DNA of 64,000 bases from Emcibacter sp048269205 (GTDB lineage Bacteria > Pseudomonadota > Alphaproteobacteria > Sphingomonadales > Emcibacteraceae), in NCBI RefSeq assembly GCF_048269205.1, contig NZ_JBLXJC010000002.1, forward strand, positions 310,001 to 374,000, given 5' to 3'. Position 1 is the first letter of the stretch. Every line of letters starts with the position of its first letter. Both the position numbers and the translations under genes were made by a program. The notes under the pieces were generated by a model. That model saw nothing but the letters and a program-made list of their open reading frames with translations, was not told the origin of the DNA and did no database searches. Positions 7,948 through 16,374 of this stretch are shown here, piece by piece.

Positions 7948-10167
7948 GTGCGCAATATTTTCCTGTTTTTCGTTCTGGCCATCATTTACGGCTCCGTTTT
8001 TCCGTTCGGTTTTGATTTCGGCCGCTGGACCGGCACCGGTATAGATGCCCTGTTTGCGACCTGGAACAGGTTCGGCAGCCTTGGTGACATCCTTGGAAAT
8101 ATCGCTCTGTTTCTGCCCTTCGGTTTCTTTGGTGAAGCCCTCTGCAGGAAAAAAACCAACCGGCGGGCTGCAAGACTCTGGCTGATCCTCGGCGGTTTCG
8201 TTCTGGCTGCCGGTCTGCAATTCCTGCAAATTATGATTCCGCGGCGCGTGCCGGAACTGACGGATGTTTTATGGAACATGCTGGGAATTTTTCTTGGTCT
8301 GTGGGCTTTCGGGCTGGGCAGGAAGCACATTCCCGAGGTGCATCTGGAAGCCAGGAAGATCATGCCGGCCAGCTTGCTGCTGCTCTTTGCTATTTTTCTG
8401 TTTGCTCCCTTTGTGCCGACCATAGATCTGCAGGAAATTAAAAACAGCCTGAAACCGATCTTTTTTGCACAATCCATCAGGATTGACTACGTCCTGCTCT
8501 ATTTCACGGTCTGGCTTTTGTTTGCCCATTTTGCCCGCAATCTGTTCGATCGGCCGGTCCTGAAAAACCACAGCCTGCCGCTTATGTTTTTTTTGTCCCT
8601 CGGGATACGAATTTTCATCACACGAAACTATCTGTCGCTTGAAGAGCTTCTGGCTGGACCGGCGGCCATTCTGATCTGGTATATCGGCCTCAGAAATACG
8701 GCGAAACCGGAAAAAATTCTGGCCTGGCTGATTGTCGGCGGCCTGCTGTACAAAGACCTCACCCCTCTGGACTATGGCCTGTCGGTGGGCCGGGGATTCA
8801 TGATGATCCCCTTTGTTGGCTTCCTGGCCGGTGACATACTGTCCAATCTGGCCACCCTGTCGGCACGCCTCTATCTTTATGGCGCCCTTGTGGTGCTGAT
8901 GCGGGACCTGCATTTCAGCTATCGCAAATGCGGGGTTTTACTGCTTGTGCTAACCGGCGGCAGCGAATTTCTACAGGTCTTCAATCCTCATCACTATGCG
9001 GAAATCACCAATCCACTGATTGCCCTCCTGATGCTGTGGTATTACCGCATCCTGCATCAAACGGTGCCGGACGCGGCCCCGAACAGGGATGGCATTACGG
9101 AAGAGGCCGAACACACCGACATTGCTGTCCCCCACCCCGTCAAAGCCACCCCGCAAGGGGTACGGCCGCTGCTGATCAAGGTGTTCCTGACCACCCTTCT
9201 GCTGACGGCCGCCATTTCTCTGGTTCTTGAACTGCCGGGCATTCCCTACAACGTGAAAGAACTGTTTCTGCTGGATGGTTACCTGATCACCATTTTCCCC
9301 TTCGCCCTGTCAGTCCTCTGGTTTGGCATGGCTGTGCCGCTGATCGGCCGCTTCAGCCTCGGCATCGGCAAAAAACAATATCTTGTCTTTCCGGCCCTTG
9401 TGGCGGCGGCCCTGCTGATCAACCTGCTACTCCTGAAAATCAGTGTGACCGAAGACAGCCTCATGGACATCATGGGCGCCCAGACCCTGAACCGGGATGT
9501 CATGCTACGAGGCGCCTGGGGAGACTTCGGCGTCTGGCTGTTTTCCACCCTCAAGGCACCGGGCCTTGTCAGTCAGATGGAACAGATTGTTCGTTTTATA
9601 GCCCTGTTTTTCCCGCTCACATCCTGGCTGGCCATTTTCCATATGGGCTTTGATGTATCGGAAAAATTCGCCATTCATGACCGGCGCAACAGAATCAAGC
9701 TGCTCCTTTTGACGGTTCTGGAGTTCGGCCTCTACTGCCTGCCGTTTTTCCTGCTGGCCAAGTTCATTTCCTTTGACTGGTCGACGACGGACAACCTCAA
9801 TGAGCTGATCCGTGAAGACGGCCTGTGGAGCCTGTTCCTCTATCTGCTCCTGATAATCCTTTGCCTCAATGTGATCCTTTTGGTCAGGCTGAAATTTAAT
9901 CTCCTGCCAAAGACATTAATCACCATTGCTGCCCTGTCCCTGACCTGGTTCTGCCTCAACCTGGGCCTGGAAAGCGAAATTCATAAATACGGTGAAATCT
10001 TCTCCGGTGTTGATTTTCTGCTCGGGCCTGATAGAAAAATACTGCTGCCCGAACCGGTTCTGTTTCTCAGATGGACCATCCTTTATCTCGGCGGCGTCTT
10101 TTCCCTGGCATGGGGAATTAAAATAACATCCAGAGCAATCGAATCTGAATCCGGCGGGGCGAAATAG
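7948..10167 (+). CDS. large membrane protein with two VanZ-like domains
   Basis: 739 residues, mostly membrane helices. The first VanZ-like domain is about 40-125, with ILGNIALFLPFGFFGEAL and then LQFLQIMIPRRVPELTDVLWN. A second, diverged copy is about 275-370, with PFVGFL, GGSEFLQVFNPHHYAEITN and a short helix. The C-terminal half (about 400-735) has roughly nine further helices not recognised as any family. VanZ proteins are small and linked to envelope functions; a double-domain fusion of this size is unusual. The start is GTG 7948. The gene ends four bases before the MscS gene. Confidence 0.8.
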   Translation: MRNIFLFFVLAIIYGSVFPFGFDFGRWTGTGIDALFATWNRFGSLGDILGNIALFLPFGFFGEALCRKKTNRRAARLWLILGGFVLAAGLQFLQIMIPRRVPELTDVLWNMLGIFLGLWAFGLGRKHIPEVHLEARKIMPASLLLLFAIFLFAPFVPTIDLQEIKNSLKPIFFAQSIRIDYVLLYFTVWLLFAHFARNLFDRPVLKNHSLPLMFFLSLGIRIFITRNYLSLEELLAGPAAILIWYIGLRNTAKPEKILAWLIVGGLLYKDLTPLDYGLSVGRGFMMIPFVGFLAGDILSNLATLSARLYLYGALVVLMRDLHFSYRKCGVLLLVLTGGSEFLQVFNPHHYAEITNPLIALLMLWYYRILHQTVPDAAPNRDGITEEAEHTDIAVPHPVKATPQGVRPLLIKVFLTTLLLTAAISLVLELPGIPYNVKELFLLDGYLITIFPFALSVLWFGMAVPLIGRFSLGIGKKQYLVFPALVAAALLINLLLLKISVTEDSLMDIMGAQTLNRDVMLRGAWGDFGVWLFSTLKAPGLVSQMEQIVRFIALFFPLTSWLAIFHMGFDVSEKFAIHDRRNRIKLLLLTVLEFGLYCLPFFLLAKFISFDWSTTDNLNELIREDGLWSLFLYLLLIILCLNVILLVRLKFNLLPKTLITIAALSLTWFCLNLGLESEIHKYGEIFSGVDFLLGPDRKILLPEPVLFLRWTILYLGGVFSLAWGIKITSRAIESESGGAK

Positions 10168-10171
10168 CAGT

Positions 10172-11341
10172 ATGAACAAGGAATCTCTCGACAATTTCAT
10201 CAATCTGGTCGTCGAAGTCTGGCAAAAGGGGGTTTACGGCGTCGATGTGAGCCAGATCATTCTGGCATTGCTGGTCCTTTTCCTATCCTTTGTCGTGAGA
10301 GGCCTGTTCAGCAGATTTGTCATCAACTGGCTGGAAAGACTGTCCCGTCGCACCGAAAGCGACGTGGACGACGAAATCATCGAGGCCCTGGATGGCCCCT
10401 TGCGCTTCATCCCCATTGTATTCGGTATTTTCATGGCGACCGAACTTCTGGAATTGAACGGGATGCTGGAGAAAGGGGCCCTGATGCTGAACAGGTCGCT
10501 GATTACATTCAACATCTTCTGGGCCCTGTTTATGATGATCACGCCGCTAAGCTTTACCGTTCGCCGGCTGCGCACCGTCTTTTCAATCAGCATGGTGGAA
10601 TGGATGGTCAAGGCGCTGAAGGGCCTCGTCATCTTCCTCGGCATTGCCGCGATCCTGGAAACATGGGGGATCGAAGTGGCCCCGCTGATTGCCGGGCTTG
10701 GCCTGTTTGGCGTTGCTGTCGCCCTTGGCGCCCAGGACCTTTTCAAAAACCTGATCGCCGGCCTGTTCATTATCGGTGAACAGCGTTTTCAACCAGGTGA
10801 CTGGGTCAAGATCGACGATGTTGTGGAAGGCACAGTGGAAAGCATAGGTTTCAGGACGACCATGATCCGCCGCTTCGACAAGGCCCCGGTTTATGTCCCC
10901 AATTCCAAACTTTCCGACAATGCGGTGACAAACTTCTCCCGCATGACCCATCGTCGCATCTACTGGAAAATCGCTCTGGTTTACGGCACAACCGTGGATC
11001 AACTCAAGAATATCCGGCAACAGATTTTCGACTATGTGAGCGGAAACGATGATTTCGCCAGCCCCGAAGAGGTTTCCACCTTTGTCAATGTGGACAGCTT
11101 CAACGACAGCTCCATCGATCTGATGCTTTATTGTTTCACCCGGACGACAAACTGGGGTGAATGGCTGGAAATCAAAGAGCGCCTGGCCTATGAGATAAAG
11201 ACAATTGTCGAGCAAAACGGTTCCAGTTTTGCCTTTCCCAGTCAGTCAGTTTATCTGGAAAGCCTGCCGGAAGGCGCGGAAACATTCCCCATCCCCGGGA
11301 ACACCGGCAAGAGCGAGGCCTCAAGTGTAAACGAAAATTAA
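10172..11341 (+). CDS. MscS-family mechanosensitive ion channel
   Basis: 389 residues. Helices near the N-terminus and around 75-165 precede the pore helix GLGLFGVAVALGAQDLFKN. The beta domain follows, with PGDWVKIDDVVEGTVESIGFRTT and VYVPNSKLSDNAVTNFSR. Channels of this family release solutes on hypo-osmotic shock. It starts four bases after the VanZ-like gene, so both are probably made together, and an envelope-stress theme for the cluster is a reasonable inference. Confidence 0.92.
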   Translation: MNKESLDNFINLVVEVWQKGVYGVDVSQIILALLVLFLSFVVRGLFSRFVINWLERLSRRTESDVDDEIIEALDGPLRFIPIVFGIFMATELLELNGMLEKGALMLNRSLITFNIFWALFMMITPLSFTVRRLRTVFSISMVEWMVKALKGLVIFLGIAAILETWGIEVAPLIAGLGLFGVAVALGAQDLFKNLIAGLFIIGEQRFQPGDWVKIDDVVEGTVESIGFRTTMIRRFDKAPVYVPNSKLSDNAVTNFSRMTHRRIYWKIALVYGTTVDQLKNIRQQIFDYVSGNDDFASPEEVSTFVNVDSFNDSSIDLMLYCFTRTTNWGEWLEIKERLAYEIKTIVEQNGSSFAFPSQSVYLESLPEGAETFPIPGNTGKSEASSVNEN

Positions 11342-11393
11342 TTTTTTAGAAATTTTTGCCTGATATACCCTTGCAGGCGTAAGGGGAATATGA

Positions 11394-12020
11394 ATGAACA
11401 CGGTCAAAGAAAAGCTTGCGTCGCCAGCTGCGGCCCGAAACCGCGATCACATACTGGATGTCCTGAAAGTGACATTGCCACGTCAAGGCACCGTGCTCGA
11501 AATCGCCAGCGGCAGCGGTGAACACGCCATCTATTTTACGGACGCCCTCTCCCCGATCATGTGGCAGCCCAGCGATCCCGACCCAACTTGCCGCGGCAGT
11601 ATTCAGAGCTGGTGGTGGGATGTGCAGTTGAACAATATCCTGCCGCCCATCAACCTCGATGTCTGCCGGGAGCCCTGGCCGGTGGAGACCACCCCGCCGG
11701 CAGAACCGATCAGCTCTATCGTCTGTATCAACATGATCCATATTGCACCCTGGAAGGCCTGCGAATGCCTGATGAGGGGGGCCGGGCGCATACTGCCCAA
11801 AGGCGGCATTCTGTATCTCTACGGCCCCTACAAGGAAAAAGGAGAGCATACCGCCCCCAGCAATGAAGCTTTCGACAGGAGCCTGAAAGAACGCAATCCG
11901 GCATGGGGTGTGCGTAATCTGGAAGACGTGGTAGCGGAAGCGGAAAAGAACGGTCTCTCCCTTCTGCGCACGGTAGATATGCCCGCCAATAATCTGTCCG
12001 TAATTTTCGAAAAGATTTAG
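11394..12020 (+). CDS. DUF938 family SAM-dependent methyltransferase
   Basis: 208-residue soluble protein. The N-terminal block SPAAARNRDHILDVL and the SAM-binding loop VLEIASGSGEHAIYF are typical of DUF938. Later blocks are MWQPSDPDP, INMIHIAPW and LYGPYKEKG. The substrate is unknown for the family. It is separated by 52 bases from the MscS gene, so it may share the transcript. The convergent dihydroorotase-like gene ends ten bases beyond it. Confidence 0.9.
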   Translation: MNTVKEKLASPAAARNRDHILDVLKVTLPRQGTVLEIASGSGEHAIYFTDALSPIMWQPSDPDPTCRGSIQSWWWDVQLNNILPPINLDVCREPWPVETTPPAEPISSIVCINMIHIAPWKACECLMRGAGRILPKGGILYLYGPYKEKGEHTAPSNEAFDRSLKERNPAWGVRNLEDVVAEAEKNGLSLLRTVDMPANNLSVIFEKI

Positions 12021-12029
12021 CGGTTCAGA

Positions 12030-13358
12030 CTAGCTGCCAAGCGTTTCCTGGAACCGGATCGGTTGTCCTTTGGCTTCCTCGGCCAGGGAGCCTTCCCACA
12101 TGACCTTGTTGCCGCGAACAAAGGTGCCGACCGGCTGGCCGACGAGATGGCGGCCTGTAAAGGGGCTCCAGCCGCATTTGCTCTGCAGCCAGTCTTCCTC
12201 GATAATCCATTTTTTCCTGAGGTCGACGACGGTAAAATCCGCATCATAACCCACGGCAAGCCGCCCTTTGCCAGCAATATTGAAAATTCGGGACGGACCG
12301 GCGCTGGTCAGGTCCATGAAGCGTTCCAGCGACAAATTTCCCTTGTTCACATGGTCCAGCAGAAGCGGCACCAGGGTCTGTACCCCGGGCATGCCTGAGG
12401 GGCTCTTCGGATAGTCCTGCGCCTTCATTTCCTTTTCATGGGGGGCGTGGTCGGAACCGATCACATCCACAATCCCCACACTCAGCGCTTTCCACAGCCC
12501 CTGACGGTGACGTTCATCGCGGATCGGAGGATTCATCTGTGCATAGGTGCCGAGTTCTTCGTAACACTCCGGGGCGGACAGCGTAAGATGCTGCGGTGTC
12601 GCCTCCACCGTGGCGATATCCTTATTGGCCGCCAGAATGGCCATTTCATCTTCGGTGGTGACATGCAGTACATGAATGCGCCTGCCGGTCTTGCGGGCAA
12701 TGCGCAGGATGCGTTCCGTCGCCCGGATTGCCGTTTCCTCGTCACGCCAGACCGGATGCTGGGAAACGCCGCCCGTCTCTGACAATTTCTGTCGTTCGAT
12801 CAGCCGGTCCTCATCTTCCGCATGAATGGCGATACGGCGAAAACCGCTGGACAGCACCTTTTCCAGAGACTGGTCATCCGCCACCAGCAAATCGCCGGTG
12901 GAAGAGCCCATAAATATCTTGATACCGGCGCAGCCCGGCTGCTTCTCAAGGGTTGCGAGGCGCGAAGTATTGTTCGCCGTCGCTCCCACGTAAAAGGCAA
13001 AATCACACCACATGCGATTTGTCGCCCGACCGATTTTATCTTTCAGCGCGTCCAGAGTGGTGGTGCCGGGTTTGGTATTTGGCATTTCAAAAACACCCGT
13101 GACCCCGCCCATGACGGCCGCATGGCTGCCACTTTCCAAGTCTTCCTTCTGTTCCGCGCCGGGTTCGCGAAAATGCACCTGGGTGTCAATGACACCGGGG
13201 AACAGATGAAGTCCCTTGGCGTTCAACACCTCTTTCGCTTCCACATTCCCGAGATGACCGATCGCCACAGTGATACCATCCCGAACGGCCACGTCCGCCG
13301 GCTCGATCCCATTGTGAGAAACCAGAACAGCATTGCGGATCAGAAGGTCTATGGTCAC
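12030..13358 (-). CDS. dihydroorotase-like amidohydrolase
   Basis: A 442-residue amidohydrolase of the class I dihydroorotase/allantoinase group. Present are HFREPG with preceding GVID, FEMPNT, GIKIFMGSSTG (Lys147 in the bridging-ligand place of the allantoinase-like branch), HAEDE, HVLHVTT, and GSDHAPH. The usual first metal-ligand His of the HxH motif is Gln60 (DTQVHF). Genes annotated as dihydroorotase in alphaproteobacteria can have this form, so pyrimidine synthesis is likely but not proven. The start is GTG 13358 with AAGGA upstream. There is no pyrimidine gene beside it. Confidence 0.85.
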   Translation of the reverse strand: MTIDLLIRNAVLVSHNGIEPADVAVRDGITVAIGHLGNVEAKEVLNAKGLHLFPGVIDTQVHFREPGAEQKEDLESGSHAAVMGGVTGVFEMPNTKPGTTTLDALKDKIGRATNRMWCDFAFYVGATANNTSRLATLEKQPGCAGIKIFMGSSTGDLLVADDQSLEKVLSSGFRRIAIHAEDEDRLIERQKLSETGGVSQHPVWRDEETAIRATERILRIARKTGRRIHVLHVTTEDEMAILAANKDIATVEATPQHLTLSAPECYEELGTYAQMNPPIRDERHRQGLWKALSVGIVDVIGSDHAPHEKEMKAQDYPKSPSGMPGVQTLVPLLLDHVNKGNLSLERFMDLTSAGPSRIFNIAGKGRLAVGYDADFTVVDLRKKWIIEEDWLQSKCGWSPFTGRHLVGQPVGTFVRGNKVMWEGSLAEEAKGQPIRFQETLGS

Positions 13359-13525
13359 TGGAAAAATCCTTTAAGCTCGGTTATACTGGCCCCGATCATG
13401 CCAGCTCCGGCACGACTCCTGTCGAGTTTCAGTATCTTAAGTGAATAATAGCATTGGGGGGAACCGACAAGGCATTCTTTGAGAATCCCTCCTGAAATTT
13501 ACCTAATTTTTTACCGGACCGGCCC

Positions 13526-14671
13526 ATGCAGGAACATCACCGGGTTCTGCTGTGTGCGGGGACAAGACCGGAACTGATCAAACTTGCCCCCGTTTATCGC
13601 GACCTGTGCACCAGGCCCTCGTTCAGGCCCTACCTGTGCCTGACCGGTCAGCATGACAGTCTGGTCCGGGACCTGCCCCGTGCCCTGAATATAGCGCCCG
13701 ATTTCATTCTTGAACGCAACCCGGGTGACGGCAGTCAGCTGGGTCTGATCAAGGGTCTTTCCGCGCAATTGGCGAAAATCCTGCAACAGCTTGCCCCCCG
13801 GCTTGTTGTGGTCCAGGGCGACACAGCCAGCAGCCTTTGTGCCGCCATGACGGCAGCACACTGGAATATCCCGATCGCCCATGTGGAAGCGGGCCTCAGA
13901 ACCCATGACCTGCTCTCCCCCTTCCCCGAAGAACTCTACCGGCAACTGATCAGCCGCCTGGCCAAATGGCACTTCTGCCCGACCCGCAATAATCGCACAA
14001 ACCTGCTAAAGGAAAATATTCCCCGCAGCCAAATCCATATCACCGGCAACACCTCCATTGACGCATTGCTTGAAGTAAGCCGACAGCAAAAGGAGCCCCT
14101 AGAAACCAAGTCCGCCAGACGCCCCTATATCCTCATCACCCTGCACCGGCGGGAAGTCCAGGGAGAACGACTGGCCGCCATTGCGACAGCGTTTGCAAAA
14201 TTCGCCCGCGCCCATGACGACTTCGATTTCCGGATTGCCCTGCATCCCAGCCCGGCGGTTCGCAACCTCCTGCATCATATCCTGCAGCCGGCAGGCAATA
14301 TTCAACTGCTGCCGCCCATGGACTATCCGGACTTTGTTCCCCTGATGAAAAACGCCTTCGCCATCCTGTCCGATTCCGGCGGCATCCAGGAAGAAGCCCC
14401 TGCCCTCGATGTGCCGGTCATCGTGATCCGGGAAAAAACCGAGCGCCAGGAAGGGGTCCAAAGCGGCTGCCTGAGACTGGCCGGACATGACCCGGAGAAA
14501 ATATTTTCCGAACTTTCCATGTTAATCCGCGATCGGGATCATTATATTGACATGTGCAATGCGAAGGCACCTTTTGGCGACGGCCGGGCCGGCCGCCAGA
14601 TCGGCGCGATCCTGGAAAACCTAATTAAAGAACAAACAACCGGATATGAACAATCCCATCTACCATCTTGA
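13526..14671 (+). CDS. wecB: UDP-N-acetylglucosamine 2-epimerase (non-hydrolysing)
   Basis: Interconverts UDP-GlcNAc and UDP-ManNAc for surface polysaccharide. Family blocks in order are GTRPELIKLAPVYR, VVVQGDTASS, HVEAGLRTHD, FPEELYRQLISRLA, HRREVQGERL, LHPSPAVRN, and LSDSGGIQEEAPALDVPV. 381 residues is usual. The 3' end overlaps the next gene by 26 bases. No ManNAc dehydrogenase or glycosyltransferase lies nearby, so the polysaccharide served is not identifiable here. Confidence 0.92.
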   Translation: MQEHHRVLLCAGTRPELIKLAPVYRDLCTRPSFRPYLCLTGQHDSLVRDLPRALNIAPDFILERNPGDGSQLGLIKGLSAQLAKILQQLAPRLVVVQGDTASSLCAAMTAAHWNIPIAHVEAGLRTHDLLSPFPEELYRQLISRLAKWHFCPTRNNRTNLLKENIPRSQIHITGNTSIDALLEVSRQQKEPLETKSARRPYILITLHRREVQGERLAAIATAFAKFARAHDDFDFRIALHPSPAVRNLLHHILQPAGNIQLLPPMDYPDFVPLMKNAFAILSDSGGIQEEAPALDVPVIVIREKTERQEGVQSGCLRLAGHDPEKIFSELSMLIRDRDHYIDMCNAKAPFGDGRAGRQIGAILENLIKEQTTGYEQSHLPS

Positions 14672-15479
14672 AAACAGGAAGATATTTTCCCTTAGCGGAC
14701 CTGACAGGCTGAATTTCCTGCAGGGCCTGGTGACAAAAGACGTGAACAGGATAACGGACGGCGGCGTTCTATACACGGCCCTCCTGACCCCACAGGGCAA
14801 ATATCTTTTTGACTTCTTTCTCTATAAGTCCGGCGACATAATTTATCTGGAATGCGAAAAGGAACGGGCAGATGACCTCTACCGGAAACTGATGATGTAC
14901 CGCCTGCGCTCGGAGGTGGAGATTACTGACGAGGCTGACAGGCTCACGCTGTTGTCCCTGGACCGGCCGCTGGACAGCGCCTTGGTCTGCTGCGCCGATC
15001 CGCGCCTGCCGGAACTGGGATACCGCGCCATTGTCACGGACCTTCCCGAGGGCTGTCTTTCCCCTGGCAAGTCGGAATATGACAGGAAACGCCTTGGACT
15101 TGGCATCGCCGAAGGAGCACAGGAATTCATTGTCGACAAATCCCTGGCGCTTGAGGGAAATATGGAAGAACTGAACGGGGTTGATTTTGACAAAGGCTGC
15201 TATGTGGGCCAGGAAATTACCGCCCGGACCAAACACCGGGCTGTCATCCGCCGCAGATTTGTACCTGTAAATGTCGAGGGCCCCTTGCCCGCCCCGGATA
15301 CCCCTGTGCAGAACGAAGACGGCCTGGAAATCGGCATCTTGCGTTCCGGCCTAGAAGACCAGGCCATCGCCTACCTCAAACTGGAGAAGATTACATTCGG
15401 CAAGAGCTATCGCTGCGGCAATGCCACGATCGTCCCCTGGAAACCCGACTGGATGAAGCTGGAAGAAAAAAATGTCTGA
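14646..15479 (+). CDS. ygfZ: YgfZ/GcvT-like folate-binding protein
   Basis: Tetrahydrofolate-binding protein that supports iron-sulfur enzymes and tRNA modification in other bacteria. The diagnostic motif KGCYVGQE is at 183-190, with the reactive Cys inside. The N-terminal GcvT-like fold has FLQGLVTKDV and LTPQGKYLFDFFL. 277 residues. The start lies within the end of wecB and the stop overlaps the tag gene by eight bases, so the three are one tightly packed operon. Confidence 0.92.
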   Translation: MNNPIYHLENRKIFSLSGPDRLNFLQGLVTKDVNRITDGGVLYTALLTPQGKYLFDFFLYKSGDIIYLECEKERADDLYRKLMMYRLRSEVEITDEADRLTLLSLDRPLDSALVCCADPRLPELGYRAIVTDLPEGCLSPGKSEYDRKRLGLGIAEGAQEFIVDKSLALEGNMEELNGVDFDKGCYVGQEITARTKHRAVIRRRFVPVNVEGPLPAPDTPVQNEDGLEIGILRSGLEDQAIAYLKLEKITFGKSYRCGNATIVPWKPDWMKLEEKNV

Positions 15480-16050
15480 AGTGAAAAGATGCCGCTGGCC
15501 GGGGGATGACCCGCTCTATTGCGCCTATCATGACGAAGAATGGGGTGTGCCGGTTTATGATTCCCAAGCGTTGTTTGAGAAGCTGATCCTCGACGGTTTT
15601 CAGGCCGGCCTCAGCTGGATCACCATTCTGCGGCGCCGGGAAAGCTTCCTCAAGGCCTTTGACAATTTTGATCCCGAAAAAATCGCCGCTTACGGTGAAA
15701 CTGATATCGAACGTCTGATGAATGATCCCGGCATCATTCGAAACCGGCAGAAGGTGCTGTCCACCATCAAAAACGCCCGGCTCTATCTGGATATCGAGGC
15801 TGAAAAGGAAGGCGGCTTCAGCGAACTGCTCTGGAGCTTCACCGGTGGTAAACCGCTGTACAATGCCTGGGAGGAAAATTCCCAGGTCCCGGCGGTCACA
15901 ACAGAATCAGAAAATATGAGCAAGGCGCTTAAAAAGATGGGCTTCGGTTTCTGCGGCCCGACAATCTGCTATGCCTTTATGCAGGCCGTCGGTATGGTCA
16001 ATGACCACATAACCTCCTGCTTCAGGCATCAGGAGGTTATGCGGTTCTAG
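15472..16050 (+). CDS. tag: DNA-3-methyladenine glycosylase I
   Basis: Base-excision repair enzyme removing 3-methyladenine. The zinc-site residues are all present: Cys7, His20, His179 and Cys183. Also conserved are the YHDEEWGVP block, FEKLILDGFQAGLSW, FDNFDPEKIA and GFCGPTICYAFMQAVGMVNDH. 192 residues is the normal length. It overlaps ygfZ by eight bases. A 12-bp inverted repeat is built into its last codons. Confidence 0.95.
   Translation: MSEVKRCRWPGDDPLYCAYHDEEWGVPVYDSQALFEKLILDGFQAGLSWITILRRRESFLKAFDNFDPEKIAAYGETDIERLMNDPGIIRNRQKVLSTIKNARLYLDIEAEKEGGFSELLWSFTGGKPLYNAWEENSQVPAVTTESENMSKALKKMGFGFCGPTICYAFMQAVGMVNDHITSCFRHQEVMRF
16008..16041 (+). terminator. 12-bp inverted repeat inside the 3' end of tag
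   Basis: CATAACCTCCTG (16008-16019) and CAGGAGGTTATG (16030-16041) are perfect complements around a 10-nt loop and end seven bases before the tag stop codon region. No U-run follows, so it is not a classical intrinsic terminator. It may protect the 3' end of the wecB-ygfZ-tag mRNA. One arm includes AGGAGG, an ideal ribosome-binding sequence, now sequestered. Confidence 0.5.
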
Positions 16051-16066
16051 GTTTATGACGCCGGAA

Positions 16067-16216
16067 TTACAGCGAAAAAAGAATTGTCACGAGACAAAGT
16101 GCTGCTCCAAGCAGGAAAGCCTTCCAGAATTCTCTGGCGATCCGCGTGCGTTTTATGCGAAATCGCAAGGAATTCTGAAACTCTGACTCGGTAATCTCAA
16201 GCTGGTTGATAGTCAT
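16067..16216 (-). CDS. small tail-anchored membrane protein (49 residues)
   Basis: The frame begins MTINQLEITESEF and runs through a basic stretch (RFRIKRTRIAREF) into one hydrophobic helix of about 20 residues ending at the stop. It has the plan of a bitopic small protein with a cytoplasmic N-terminus. CGGGGA lies eight bases before the ATG, and a CtrA-like box lies about 83 bases upstream. It sits alone in a 324-bp gap between convergent tag and rodA. No family was recognised, and it could be an unexpressed frame. Confidence 0.5.
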   Translation of the reverse strand: MTINQLEITESEFQNSLRFRIKRTRIAREFWKAFLLGAALCLVTILFSL

Positions 16217-16298
16217 GATATATTCCCCGGTAAAAATAATACTTTCGGGTTTTGTTATTCTGCCCGTAACGCCTCCGCCGAAAGCGCCTGCATAATAG

Positions 16299-16314
16299 TT
16301 AATAAAAAGTTAAC
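16299..16314. promoter_or_regulatory. CtrA-like box TTAA-N7-TTAAC
   Basis: TTAA at 16299-16302, seven bases, then TTAAC at 16310-16314. This fits the cell-cycle regulator CtrA consensus, and it also fits when read on the other strand. It lies upstream of the 49-residue small protein on the minus strand and downstream of rodA's stop. Short AT-rich motifs arise by chance, so this is tentative. Confidence 0.35.
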
Positions 16315-16374
16315 AAGCAATGCCTAATGCGGACTAATTCATTGAGACTAGAGGACTATCTCCAGCTAGACGAA

